A stretch of DNA of 64,000 nt, taken from NCBI GenBank assembly GCA_032622095.1, contig CP136064.1, positions 171,130,310 to 171,194,309 of the forward strand, in the 5' to 3' direction. Origin of the DNA: Siphonodentalium dalli. Taxonomy: Eukaryota; Mollusca; Scaphopoda; Gadilida; Siphonodentaliidae. The stretch's first letter is position 1, and the number at the start of each line of letters is the position of its first letter. The position numbers and the translations under genes were made by a program. This document shows positions 11,420 through 22,269 of the stretch, piece after piece. The notes beneath the pieces were generated by a model. The model made no database searches. It had not been told where the DNA came from and saw only the letters and a program-made list of their open reading frames with translations.

Positions 11420-11710
11420 GGGTCCCTGGTGGTTCAGTCGGTAAGGTGAATGTTAACTTTGGACGCCATATGTCTTCCACCACTAGCAAGGCTGGTTCGA
11501 ATCCCGATAGTCGCGGATTTGTGATCCATGCTAAGGAAGTGTAACCTGATTTGAATATCAAGTTTGTCTGTTGCTTTCTGGGTTCGGTGCTTTCTACGTG
11601 TAGTGGGATGATTTACTGGCAACATGTACCCTCAGCGCAGTCTTTCCTCCACCCACAAAACTGCCAATGTTGTGATACTGTCTAGCGACTGAAATGATGA
11701 TAAACTCCAT
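11420..11710 (+). mobile_element. tRNA-derived SINE
   Basis: An RNA polymerase III A-box-like motif (TGGTTCAGTCGG, 11430-11441) is followed by a consensus B box (GGTTCGAATCC, 11494-11504). The A-B spacing is longer than in a functional tRNA and the cloverleaf does not close, so this is a SINE head rather than a tRNA gene. The body continues to roughly 11710; the 3' boundary is not sharp and I see no clear tail repeat. The SINE family is not identified. Confidence 0.7.
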
Positions 11711-11858
11711 TATACAAAACCAATTACAATTAATTAAGTTTTATTATCTCAATTCGTTAGTTGTTCCATTCAGAAAACGTCCGTACTGCATGCACGAGTG
11801 TGGCGAATAACTAACATCATATATGCCCGCTCCCTTATGATTCCACCTGTAATTTTAG

Positions 11859-12107
11859 GTGAACCACCAAGAATATAAATGCAGAGTGTGTGGGAGGGCG
11901 TTCAAGACTCGACAATATATGGAGAGACATATGCCACGCCACACCGAAACGCTGCAATATTTCTGCAAAGTATGTGGAAAAGGTTACAAATTCTACGGTA
12001 ATATGCGGCGGCATGTGAGAGACACACATCCTTCAATGAGAGCTTTGCGAGGGAGACCAGTTCTCCATCAAAAGGATCATTCTGTGCGATCATCGGACAA
12101 TGTATAA
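11859..12107 (+). CDS. Exon D: alternative 3'-terminal exon with two C2H2 zinc fingers
   Basis: The acceptor is CCTGTAATTTTAG (AG at 11857-11858); phase 0, 82 residues, TAA stop. Finger 1 is C8-C11-H24-H28 with RAFKTRQYMERHMPRH; finger 2 is C36-C39-H52-H57 with the GKGYKFYGNMRRH segment. Exon E has nearly the same two fingers (HMPRH and GKGYKFY identical), so D and E are duplicates. A degraded third copy lies 0.6 kb downstream at 12686-12876. The tail after finger 2 is short and basic (RGRP). ATTAAA at 12188 is the nearest polyadenylation-like signal. Role inferred: DNA-binding tail of one isoform. Confidence 0.88.
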   Translation: MNHQEYKCRVCGRAFKTRQYMERHMPRHTETLQYFCKVCGKGYKFYGNMRRHVRDTHPSMRALRGRPVLHQKDHSVRSSDNV

Positions 12108-12397
12108 CAAACTAGTTCAAATGAAGCCCTTAATTGTGATGCCATTCATGTCATATGCATGATACATTTAAGTCTGTTGTATAAAGCATTAAATCTGTTG
12201 TATTATGAGCCACAAGGTATGCCCAAGTTTCCACTCTATATATTGGCCTGATCGAAAGTTGACCATATTACATGAACTGGGATTAAAGACTTGTTTTCTG
12301 TGAGAAATTTCAACAACTGATGCACAAAAATGTCTTCATCTCAGGAATTTCCTTTAAAACTATCACGGTATCGCAAAGCGATATATCGATCCATGTA

Positions 12398-12588
12398 CAG
12401 TAATGCCCTAAGTAATCGACTCTTTAACTACAGCAGAATTATGGGTAACTTTTCAGGATTTAGTCGGAAATATGGCTTGTTGCCATTCATCGGAAAGCTC
12501 TTGGGGAGAGCCATATTTCCGACTAAATCCTGAAAAGCTACCCATAATTCTGCTGTAGTTAAAGAGTCGATTACTTAGGGCATTACTG
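12398..12588. mobile_element. Tc1/mariner-like foldback MITE, best-preserved copy
   Basis: A 191 bp near-perfect palindrome flanked by TA (12396-12397, 12589-12590). Ends are CAGTAATGCCC and GGGCATTACTG, with arms of about 85 bp each through GGATTTAGTCGGAAATATGG. Copies with the same ends are at 3498-4337, 6170-6521 and 8712-8833. It lies between exon D and its decayed duplicate. Confidence 0.85.
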
Positions 12589-12685
12589 TATGTAAAAAAA
12601 ATGATATTCGCCAAATAGGCGTTGTTTCGAATAACTATATATAACAACTTTCACCCACATATATCAATATCATCTTTAATTTTAT

Positions 12686-12876
12686 GTGAACCACCAAGAA
12701 TATAAATGCAGCATGTGCGGGAGTGTGGTCAAATAGACATATGCCATTCCACACCGAAAAGCTGCATTATTTCCTGTTGGTATTTCTGAAAAATACGTGA
12801 CAGAGGCTACAACTTCTATAGACGCACACATTTGAGAGATGCAAACCCTTCAATGGAAGGTGAAATAAGTTTGTGA
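12686..12876 (+). pseudogene. Decayed duplicate of exon D
   Basis: Bases from 12686 match exon D from its first codon (GTGAACCACCAAGAATATAA is identical), and the upstream intron also matches, but the acceptor AG has become AT (TTTTAT at 12681-12685). After the first CxxC pair there is an in-frame TAG, and about 30 bases coding for the finger 1 helix are missing. Later segments (CATATGCCA, ACACCGAAA, TACAACTTCTATA, ACCCTTCAATG) still track exon D through insertions and substitutions. Both fingers are destroyed and splicing would fail. Confidence 0.85.
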
Positions 12877-13757
12877 TGTGAGAAACATGTATATGTTACA
12901 GGTGATTGTTCTTGTAAGGTTTTAAATATGAGCATCCAGTCAATTGTTGCTACACCAGATGAGTATACTATATATATATGTATAATGGTCTTGATATGGG
13001 ATGCAACTATGTTTTTTTAAAGAATTAAAGCCATTGTATAATGTATATAGGGTGACTTTTCATCTTTCTGGAAAGCAGTTCACACCACACATGTAAACTG
13101 TATCCCCCAAGGTTTAGAAAAAGCAAATGAACCCCCTAGCTTATGTAGAGCCTATTTCAAAGTCATCTTCCAACTATATAGTATATGGACTTCCAAAAAC
13201 TGTGATGTGATATTTCACGCATTCGTAATTTTTCGGCTCAGAAATTCTCCAATGGAATTTCAGACAAAATAAACTGGAATTTCAGACAAAATAAACTTTT
13301 CCTCCACATTTCTAATTTGTGAATGAAGTTTCCAAAGTTACAACCTTTTAAAATGATATTGCTTGTGGCATGATGCCTAGCTAACCCCTGCCACTTTCTA
13401 TTGTCTATACATTTTCTAAATTTATCATTTGAGTTTTCAAATTACATTCAACTCTTTTCTACAAGACTCCTAATATGATCACTTCTGACTACTAAGACAA
13501 CTGACATGCACTTGCCTGGGAAATCCTATATAGTGAATTTGGAACAGATGCGGTGACACTATATACTAGTAACTTAGTTGCATTAATTAGATAATTTTCT
13601 CAGTGTACTATGGCAGATAACAAGTACAAATTTCTGCAACAATAATTTAAGGGACATAATGCTTATACAGATGCATGGGAAACATGTCGCTGCTGACGAA
13701 TACTATATACATATACGCCCCCCCCCCCCAAATCTGCAGATATTCCGAAATGCTAAT
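12877..13757. other. Non-coding DNA
   Basis: No exon recognised. A 21 bp direct duplication (TGGAATTTCAGACAAAATAAAC) occurs at about 13253-13298. A C homopolymer lies near 13717-13729. Confidence 0.4.
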
Positions 13758-14155
13758 ATAATTGAGGTTGTCACCCCCTACCCCCATGCATCATGGATAC
13801 CAGTTAACAGAGAGGGTTGAATTCTGCGAACCGGTTAAGAAAATATAGAACACAAGTCATGGTTATTTCACACTAATTTGATAATGTTCTTATCTTCAAC
13901 ACATCAAGATGTATATATGAGACTGAATTACATCGAAATATGTCATTTTTGCTAAGAAATAATCCAATTTAGTGCTAAAAAAGATACGTACCAGCCTTTT
14001 TGTTAAATCCTACATGAATACTGGTTGAAATGGCTATATGAATCCCGAGTACCAGTTAACAGACGTGTATGAATCCTGCGTAACACTTCCAAGCTCACCG
14101 GCATCCCCGCTACCAGAAGGTGGGGGAGGGGGTGACACCCTCATGCATACATGGG
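13758..14155. repeat. Imperfect inverted-repeat element
   Basis: GTTGTCACCCCCTACCCCCA on the left is mirrored by GGTGGGGGAGGGGGTGACACC on the right, and the motif TACCAGTTAACAG occurs in both halves. A similar layout recurs at 17082-17335. It is probably a decayed foldback MITE; no target duplication found. Confidence 0.5.
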
Positions 14156-14486
14156 AATTCCCATGCAACAAAAGAAAATTGTAAGGTCTATGTTCACAGA
14201 ATTTAAGCATAAGTTAACCATTTATATATAGATATTCTGAAAAATTAAAGTATGATTGCATCTTGTAGGAATGAAAGTTAATGTGTTAATCAAAATTTTC
14301 ACCAGAAGCTGCGTTTAATGTTACTGCAAATTTCTGTTTTGTCATGTCGTATAATAAATAGTGTGTACATGTTTCGTCTGCTTCACTTTCATTGAAAACT
14401 GTAATTAAACATTCATTCATTCTTATATCCCAGATTGTTTTTTAATTCATTAAAAATACCATATGTTGAGCAGCTCTCACTTTTCA

Positions 14487-15190
14487 TTAGCTCAACTTTA
14501 CTTTGTAAAGTTTGAGCTATTGCCATGGGTTGACATCCATCGTCCATGCATGTGTGTGCATGGGTCCATCCATCAACAATTTCCTTTGGCTCAACCTACA
14601 GCAAATTTACAGCAGCCATCTGGGATTTTACTCTTTGCTTGGCTAAATGCTTTGGTACACCCTACAGGCCACATCCCTTATCCGATAATCATCAATTTTC
14701 ATATGAATCTTCGTGGTAACCTCTAGATGGGAGCCATTTCTGAATTTCGTTAAAAAACATGGTCGCCAGCGGCTATCTTGGATTGTACTCTTTGTATGAC
14801 AAAAATCCTTAGGTTGTACCAAAGGATTTTAGTCATACAAAGAGTAAGATCCAAATTGGTACACCCTACATGCTACATTCCTCATACCTCATCCAAACTT
14901 CATCTGGTTCTTTTGGGGTGACCTAGATGGAAGCTGTCCAATTCTTCCGAAATTTGTAATAAACATGGGCGGCTGTAGCTAGCCATCTTGGATGTCACAT
15001 TTGAATCCATCGGCACACCCTGCAGTCCACATTTATCGGAGAAATGTTTGAAATGAATTTAATTTCATTTACACAATACATTCCATTTACTGAAACTTTT
15101 TGACTTTCCTTCTTTATCATTCTATTGACTGGTCATCATAAAATTATTGATGCCTACCCAAGCTGAGCTACAGTGTCATTGACACTTTCA
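14487..15190 (+). mobile_element. Pearl/Helentron-like element, short copy (about two core units)
   Basis: The left end is TTAGCTCAACTTTAC with a perfect hairpin (ACTTTACTTTGTAAAGT, 14495-14511). The right end is AGCTGAGCTACAGTGTCATT with a second hairpin (AGTGTCATTGACACT, 15172-15186). The subterminal TAGCTCAACTT and its inverse form a short inverted pair inside the hairpins. Two core units with a CGCCAGCGGCTATCTTGG-like segment lie between. The same ends flank the much larger arrays at 41755-44660 and 51964-55318. The Helentron/pearl family call is inference from structure. Confidence 0.65.
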
Positions 15191-15909
15191 TTTTTATTTG
15201 TAGTCCCGGCTTGCTTTAGGATTGTGGGATGTAGTGAACTCGTCATATCTTGGCTACAATGTAATCCCTAATTACCTTCATCTTATAAAACAGTTGCAGT
15301 ATTTCACAGATTGCCTTCCTAAACTGGGCTATAATGTGCTATTTGCATGGGAATAGGGCAATTTTATTTCCAAATTCACAATTTCTAAGACATTCTGTAA
15401 TGGTATAATGCTTTGTGAAAAGTATGCCGCATGGAAATCAACATGCACTTTAGTATACATTAATAGACTTTTGTTTCCCATCTCATTACAAATATTTCTA
15501 ATATAATTATTTATAATCTCATTTTCTTGGTTATTGATTATAATTGAGTATAAATTAATTTAGCACATACCTATTGTTATGTCCATGCATATACAATAAG
15601 TCTTGCGCGAGGTACAGTCTATGTTGCCTCCTCATAATTTAGGCAAATTCAGCCCATGCATTAACGTATACATTATGACTCATTGAAATATATCCTCGGA
15701 AATATCAGGAGGATCTCAATTATGTCAGGGTAAATGGACGAGCTACTGAACACTCGGAAACTTACCGGTGAGGCCATTTAGTTTTTGAATGTCCAGTCGC
15801 GAGTCCATTAACTGACTTAAAACCATAACCTTATATATAATAATAACTGTCGACGCAATTATCTGTATTTTGGGCACTTATGCATTTTAGGATATTTTTA
15901 TTCCCCGAG
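15191..15909. other. Non-coding DNA
   Basis: AT-rich sequence with no recognisable exon or repeat structure. Confidence 0.35.
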
Positions 15910-16450
15910 GGAAGAGCAGGGATATAGGAATGGGTTCCATCTGTCTGTCGAGCCGTCCGTCCTTCCCACAAAGTTGGTGGGGGTTATCATTTCAAACAAA
16001 TATCAATGGATTTTTGGTATGTGAGTTCACAAGGGGAATATCTGCAACGAGTTTGCAAACTAGGCCTGCCCAGACTTTTCACCGAGTTATAGTCCATTGA
16101 TAATTTTATTGTGATTTTTTGGTGTTTAGGACCCACGAAAAGTTGTCCGCGGATATTTGAACAATTATCAAAGGATTTCAAATATTTTTGGTATGTGAGT
16201 TCACAAAATGAGCATTTGAAATGAGTTCGCAAACAAGGCCCGACATTACATTTTTACCAGATTTACAGCCATCTGATTTGAATTTTTCGGTGTTTAGCAC
16301 CCAGGAAAAATTGTCTGGGGTTTATTTAGAACAATTATCAACAGATTTGAAAGATTTTTGAGGAGTTCCTGAAATGAGTTCGCAACCTAGGCCAGGCAAA
16401 CAAATATTAACCAATCTCAAACAAATATTAACTGATTTCAATTATTTTTT
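15910..16450. repeat. Tandem repeat, about 174 bp unit
   Basis: Two full units and part of a third. TTTTGGTATGTGAGTTCACAA occurs at about 16012 and 16186; GGTGTTTAG followed by ACCCA and a TTGTC occurs in both; GAGTTCGCAA-x-C-x-AGGCC recurs near 16380. A minus-strand open frame here is repeat-derived. The upstream tract TCTGTCTGTCGAGCCGTCC resembles the ends of other repeats near 3.68 and 19.9 kb. Confidence 0.65.
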
Positions 16451-16650
16451 ATCATACATATTTTGAAAAAATGCCCATCCTTAACATTGCACACATAGGC
16501 GGGAGGATACCGCCGTTGGTGACTGCTTGTTTGCTCGAATAATGCATTCTTATTGTTGTTTCCAGAAGAAGACTAGTAACTCTATTCCTATAGTCATTGC
16601 ATGCTTCGATGTGATAGATACCCCATGTAGGTTGGTATGCAAATGAGCAG

Positions 16651-16821
16651 CAAGCCTCTACCGACTACGAAATGGATTATGCAGGGTTCATAAGCACCAT
16701 GCAGATGTTTTGCGGGCGGGTGAAGAAGCTACCTATTTCTCAGAGGTCTGCGTGGGAGCTCATTGTGCATAAATTTGGAGACATGAAGGTTCTAGATTAC
16801 GATTGTCGACTTGTGGTATAA
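16651..16821 (+). other. Candidate orphan terminal exon, no known domain
   Basis: After a possible acceptor (GAGCAG, AG at 16649-16650) the sequence is open in phase 0 for 56 residues to TAA, with a non-repetitive, balanced composition (begins QASTDYEMDYAGF, ends DYDCRLVV). The frame is open back to 16618, so an alternative acceptor at 16630 is possible. The pyrimidine tract is poor for both, and no zinc finger or other motif is visible. It could be chance. Confidence 0.25.
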
Positions 16822-17081
16822 AGTATGGTATAAATTATTATGTGCCCATTTGTAAGACAGAAGGTAGAACAAAGTGGCTGGATGGGTTTTAAACTTGGTT
16901 AAGTGTTTCAAATACTTAGTCTGAGTGAATCCAGATTATATTTTGAACAGCCTCACTATGAGAAAAATAGCACAGAATCCCATTACCTTAAACAGTATTA
17001 TATGCGTCAGCCAACCAGGAATTGTTAATTAAAATGCGAAAAGTGGCCAGTGACGTCACATTGCAGTGGAAAGCTCTATAT

Positions 17082-17335
17082 AGCACCTAGGAGGCCCCCA
17101 CCCCCATGGAATACGGAATACCACTTAACACAGAGGGTGGAATACGGAATACCAGTTAACAGCCATATGGAATACATAAAAATATATGAAAACTTCATTT
17201 TTTGGAAGGTCGGCGTACGAATACCGGTATTTTGGGAATACCGAATACCTCCTAACAGAGGGGCCGGAATACGGCGTACCTCATAACAGGGCATGGAATA
17301 CGGCGTACGAAAAGGGGGGGGTGGGGGTCTCACCT
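17082..17335. repeat. Inverted-repeat element with repeated GGAATAC motifs
   Basis: The left border CACCTAGGAGGCCCCCACCC is mirrored at the right by GGGTGGGGGTCTCACCTAGT-like sequence. The interior repeats GGAATACGGAATACC and TAACAG motifs. Open frames on both strands here come from this repetition. Related to 13758-14155. Confidence 0.5.
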
Positions 17336-17653
17336 AGTGTATTGCGATACGAAGGATGTCGTTAATGTTTCAGACTATCGGATGCATAGCTTTTCTATTT
17401 AGTATTGGATTATCCAAACTGGTGTTTACTTAAATTGTTCTAATTATGGAGCAAAGAATTGCTTACCATATTATATACCTATTTCCCAGTCTGCATGAAT
17501 TTCCCAACTTATTGATTGAATGTCCCAACTATCGAAAGATATTCTCCAATGGGATACTACCCCAATCAAAAAAGTTGCATAAAAAACTAACAATGTTGCA
17601 AGTTTCCCATACCTGTATATAAACCATCTCATCCACCTGACCTGTACTTGCAG

Positions 17654-17896
17654 GTGACATGCCCAGAGAATAATCAACACTTTGTGAAGGGTCACCAATG
17701 CAACGTGTGTGAGCGAGTCTTCAAGTCTCGCCAAATTCTTCAGAGGCACATGCCGCGCCATAACGAAGGTCTACAACATTTCTGCACTATATGTGGCAAA
17801 GGCTACAAATTCTACACCAACATGCGCACGCATGTACGGAATGCTCACAAACAAGTTGGTCGCTCTGATCGTTATCAAAGAAACCCGTTTGTGTGA
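17654..17896 (+). CDS. Exon E: alternative 3'-terminal exon with two C2H2 zinc fingers
   Basis: The acceptor is CCTGTACTTGCAG (AG at 17652-17653); phase 0, 80 residues, TGA stop. Finger 1 is C16-C19-H32-H36 (RVFKSRQILQRHMPRH); finger 2 is C44-C47-H60-H65 (GKGYKFYTNMRTH). Compared with exon D it has an extra 8-residue N-terminal stretch before finger 1 but shares HMPRH, the linker length and GKGYKFY, so the two DNA-binding surfaces should be similar. Substitutions in the helix (D: TRQYMER; E: SRQILQR; D: GNMRR; E: TNMRT) suggest diverged target preference. AATAAA at 18252-18257 is a plausible polyadenylation signal. Confidence 0.88.
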   Translation: MTCPENNQHFVKGHQCNVCERVFKSRQILQRHMPRHNEGLQHFCTICGKGYKFYTNMRTHVRNAHKQVGRSDRYQRNPFV

Positions 17897-18589
17897 AAGA
17901 ACTGAAGATGAACTTCGCCTTGTAGTTGGAAGAGTGTACTATATATATACCACCGTACAATTATATACCTGGTAACTGGAAGTGTCTTCATAGTGTGTGA
18001 TGTGACTTATGTTTTAGGTGATATGTGGCTATTACCATGATGTGACTATATATACATGTATATAGTTTGTCATGTGGTTGTATATAATGCACGGGTGCCG
18101 TAGTGGTTGATGTGGATGCAGTGCGATAATTATGTGACTTTTTAGGTGCATGGTGTTGCTATATAGAGTAATGCAACCATTATAAGTGCCATTGTCCATG
18201 CACTGAGCATGCATCAGAAAACCGCACAAATATCAAGGAATACTACTGGATAATAAATGTTTTCTCAATGTACCGATCATTCATCATGGTGATGTCAGTT
18301 GCGTTTGAGCATTGTCGCTCGATCCTCATGGCCGCCGGGAGCCATGCAATTACTTTTACCACCAATCCACTAAGATGAACCATTTATTTATCTCTATGCA
18401 CCAACCCCCAATAAATTTATATGATCACCTTTATATGGCCCGGGGAAAACATTATATCATATATACTCATTATACTGATACATGTATATATATATATGTA
18501 TATATGTTTCACATGAAACCCATATATCATTGAAAATGAAAAAGCCATTACATATTTCCTTATATCACATAGCGTATATGCAACTAGTG
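17897..18589. other. Probable 3' UTR of exon E and intron
   Basis: No exon. TATATA-rich simple sequence dominates. The AATAAA at 18252 falls here. Confidence 0.45.
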
Positions 18590-19130
18590 ACAAATAACCG
18601 CATGCTTCACGCCAACTTGGTAGTGCACCAACAAAATTACTTTACATTGACTAGCCGGATTAATACTACGTTGAAAAGCCTCGCATGACACCAAAACCAG
18701 ACAATGCAAAATGATTGATTTGTTCATTAGAGTTAAATTCTTGTCCAACTTCGTTGCGCTAACGAAAATAGACACAAAAACAAAGAGACTATTTTTCGTC
18801 GCAATCCTGAGCGCATAATACTGTCGTACACGGTTGAGAAGAGTCTCAGCCAATGATGTAAATGTATGCATTTTAAGCTTATTTTAAGGATTTTGTTTTG
18901 TTAAAAAGGTATAAAGCTCTATATATAGTTTTTTTCATGTGATATACAACATAACTCGTTATGTTGGGGATATAAGATTTTATGAAACTCGTTTGATAAA
19001 TTTCATTCACAACTCGTCTATGATTCATTGTGAATCAAATTTATCAAACTCGTATTATAAAATGTTATATCCCAACATATCCCAACTATTGTTAACCATT
19101 TGAACACTGACGTCCTAAACGTTAATTGGT
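18590..19130 (+). repeat. Repeat copy 1 of an inverted pair around exon F
   Basis: About 350 bp (18600-18950) plus a 140 bp palindrome (about 18953-19085, TATGTTGGGGATATAAGATT mirrored by TTATATCCCAACATA). The whole unit reappears inverted at 22270-22870: shared stretches include CTTGTCCAACTTCGTTGC, AAAATAGACACAAAAACAAA and the palindrome. Function unknown; probably a foldback transposon. Confidence 0.7.
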
Positions 19131-20114
19131 CCACACCCGAGGCGTCTGATGTCATATAGCGTTTCCGACGACGTATAAACTCGTAATGCTCACACTATGT
19201 AAACATGTAACAGCAGGGAAGCAATTACGTAGGCACGGATCGATGTCCAATGGTGGTGATCGAGTTACAACAACGTTCAACAGCAAACAACGGTGGCGAT
19301 TGTTACTATTTTTAGAATTGAGGTGAGGAGTTTTGTAGCACATTATTTTAAGGTCTGTATTTATCTCTTGCTTTTGTTTATATACATTTATTAACTCCCC
19401 AATTTATATAGATTCGATCCGTTATATATACAGAGCTTTAAAGCACGTACCAATAGTCGAAATGTTTTGCGAAAAATACCTACTCCATGTGAATGTCAGT
19501 TTTTAGCTTGAAATTGGCAATGTTTCCAGATGTTTCTACGAATTTCGACAATATAACAGCAAATTTGTTTAAATTATTGTACGTGTCTGGGTTACGCGAA
19601 GCACATATATCACCTTTGTTGTGTTCATTCCGTCTCGGACATTCTCAAATCACAAACGGAGGTGACATGGGCGAACAATGGTGTTGAATGATCTCCACAC
19701 TGACAGCAAGGATTGAAGATTGAATTCATGTTTGGAATTTATTTCATTTAGTGCATAATTCCATTACTTACTTTAAAAGGCTTCCAAGTTTAAGATTCAC
19801 AATGGGTAATACCATTTCACATATTAGGTCTACGCCAAATATATGGCATTATGCCCTGTACGAAGTTACGTGGGTATATAGTCGATGTCTCGATCTGTCC
19901 GTCCGTCCGTCGGGGCGTCCATGTAAACATTTCGCATTATAACTCAAGCATCAGTTTTAAGATTTTGATGTCCTTACCAGCATGGGGACATGACATCCAC
20001 ATATCACTAGTTTTATCCACACATTCCTACTAGAGTTATGACCTTTGTAGGACTTACAAAAATAAAATGCCACTATTGGGGGCATTTACCCTATTGATGA
20101 TGCCACAAATTTAT
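19131..20114. other. Non-coding DNA upstream of exon F
   Basis: No exon. About 19093-19170 (TTTGAACACTGACG, TGGTCCACACC) resembles 21680-21760 downstream of exon F in the same orientation. GTCCGTCCGTCCGTCGGGG at 19897-19915 resembles repeat ends elsewhere in the window. Confidence 0.4.
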
Positions 20115-20605
20115 ACTCTGTCTAATGCCCGTAGAGATCATATTCCACCAGCATAAAACCTGGGAATGTTCTATGTTTTGACAGGGAACCTTATAATGTC
20201 GAAAAGATAACACGGGGAATATATTTCTTGTAGTTATTATCTGTTCCTTATTAATGTACTTTAGTGTAGGTGAAGTTCCCAACTCGAAATTTCACGATTT
20301 AGGTGACTTTGTGAGCGATTTTACTTTGCGTCGCTTACAATTATAGAATTTCTCCTCGGTTATTAATTCAATGTTTATTGCGATATCAGCTCACCAAAGT
20401 CACAGAAAAGCATGCAATATTGACCTGGGACCACATCTATTGTGAAGTGGGTTATTGAGGAACAAGTATTAACAAAGAAATATAGTCCCTGCCTTGTTTG
20501 TTCATTGTTATAAAGTTCTCTGTCAGAATGGATCAGAACATCAAAAAGTCCCCATGCTTTGTACTGGTGGAATATGATCTCTATGGGTGTTAGCCAGAGT
20601 AGAGG
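20115..20605. mobile_element. Foldback element with about 50 bp inverted termini
   Basis: The left GAGATCATATTCCACCAG (near 20143) and right CTGGTGGAATATGATCTC (near 20567) are perfectly inverted, and similarity continues outward through ACTCTG and TAATGCCC versus its inverse to about 20115 and 20605. It ends about 95 bp before exon F. Superfamily not identified. Confidence 0.6.
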
Positions 20606-20697
20606 TTCATGGCATGATCTACTATGCCCATGTGCACGGTTAATATTATGCATGCATGTTAATTATAATAATTCATGTATACTTTGTTTCCCCACAG

Positions 20698-21315
20698 ATG
20701 GAACAAATAATGGAAGAATTTGGTTTTGTGCCACTAAAGGAACCTGATGTCAATGTGCCACCAGAGGAGCCTGAAGTTGATGTGCCACCAGAGGAGCCTG
20801 AAGTTGATGTGCCACCAGAGGAGCCTAAAGTTGATGTGCCACTAGAACAGCCTGAAGAGGAGGTTGTTGAAAGTCAACCAACACCATGCCTATCACGGCG
20901 ATACGAGTGCACATCATGTGATAAAACATTTTCTAGCAAAAGTAACCAGAAACGCCACATGAAACATCACAAAGGTGACTTCAAATTTAATTGTTCCATC
21001 TGTGCCAAGCAGTTTCTCTATAAAATAGAGTACACACACCATATAAATAGGCACCACCAGATAAATCCTCACACGTGTGCTAAGTGTGCGAAATCCTTCA
21101 CAAGAAAGGATGAGTTAAAGCGGCACACTGGCATATGTGGCACAGAAACAAACGTTCCTTGTACAAAGTGTTCCAAATCCTTCAAATCCGAACGGTATAT
21201 GAGGGCTCACGTTACAGAATGTCATGATAAACCATGTGAATATTGGTGCGAGTTCTGTGGAAAAAGATTCGGACACAGAGGTTCCCTTTACAACCATACC
21301 AAATCACGACATTAA
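20698..21315 (+). CDS. Exon F: alternative 3'-terminal exon with acidic repeat and five zinc fingers
   Basis: The acceptor TTTGTTTCCCCACAG (AG at 20696-20697) is strong; phase 0, 205 residues, TAA stop. Residues 15-50 are four 9-residue acidic/proline repeats (consensus EPEVDVPPE), encoded by 27 bp direct repeats at about 20740-20847. Fingers: C71-C74-H87-H91; C99-C102-H115-H119; C127-C130-H143-C147 (C2HC); C155-C158-H171-H176; C184-C187-H200-H205. The linkers are not TGEKP, so this is not a KRAB/Krueppel-type array. It is the largest exon and the only one with an N-terminal acidic spacer. The first codon after the splice is ATG, so an independent transcript starting here cannot be excluded, but phase and acceptor match the other exons. 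AATAAA at 21438-21443 lies 123 bases after the stop. Confidence 0.9.
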   Translation: MEQIMEEFGFVPLKEPDVNVPPEEPEVDVPPEEPEVDVPPEEPKVDVPLEQPEEEVVESQPTPCLSRRYECTSCDKTFSSKSNQKRHMKHHKGDFKFNCSICAKQFLYKIEYTHHINRHHQINPHTCAKCAKSFTRKDELKRHTGICGTETNVPCTKCSKSFKSERYMRAHVTECHDKPCEYWCEFCGKRFGHRGSLYNHTKSRH

Positions 21316-22269
21316 GTTAACCTCATCCATGTTATAACAGATGCTACAGTTGTTTTGTCTCTTTCAGTTGTCTTTCCGGTTAAGTTTACCTGACATCACG
21401 TTTTTTGTTTTACATGTGTTTTACAGCATTGAATGTTAATAAAAATTTTGTTTAATATAATTTCAGTGTATTCATTGGTTCTATATATATATATACCTCT
21501 ACAAATTGGATTCTGGAAAAATAAAATAACACTGGGTTAGACAATTTTAAGGCAACTTTATTCTATACCAAGCCTTCGAGCTATTAACTTTGATGCTCTT
21601 AATTAACTGGGACGTATATACATGTATATACACTCAGCTTTTCGGCGATCTATATACCATGAAATTCATATGTGAAATTTAACCTTTTGAACACTGACGC
21701 GCTGAATGTTAAATGGTCCACACCTGAGGTGCCAGACATTGCATAGCACTTCAGACAACCTAATGCTCTTACATTTACTGGGACGTATGTACATGTATAC
21801 ACGCTCAACTATACGGCAATCTACTATGCTAACTGAACTAGTGTTTGATGAATGAGTCTATTCCATGCTCAATATAAATGTAGATTATATTGCAGCTCCC
21901 TTTTCACGCTATATATTTAGAACAAAATTCTTATCCTTTGCCTTTGATAAAAGGTGTTTCTCAAAATGCACATCTGTGCATGCGAGAAGAAACAGCCCCC
22001 TGTCACCAATTTGGCTTCTAAAATCAGAGGTATGAACTGTGTCTCATTTGTGCCAAGTAAAAGCACAATTCTAATTAATTTGTGCTTTGATTGCGAAATT
22101 TCTAACGAAATACTTCCCCTTTTCCGACGATAAAAAGTAAAAAAAATTCTCAAAATAGGCATCTGTGCATGCGCGAAGAAACAGATCCTCTGTCATCATT
22201 TTGTCTCCCAAAAAAAAAAAGTATTCGGTGGGCAGCGAGAACTTTGTAAGTTGGAAAACGTGCGTCGCA
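21316..22269. other. 3' UTR of exon F and following non-coding DNA
   Basis: Poly(A) signal at 21438. The segment 21680-21840 contains a relative of 19093-19200. Two similar sub-blocks around 21950-22010 and 22140-22200 (CAAAATRSRCATCTGTGCATGCG, CTGTCAYCA) form a roughly 190 bp imperfect tandem. No exon. Confidence 0.45.

Noticed and set aside
11420-11505. Possible tRNA gene
   Set aside because: A and B boxes are present but too far apart and the arms do not pair, so it fits a SINE head instead.
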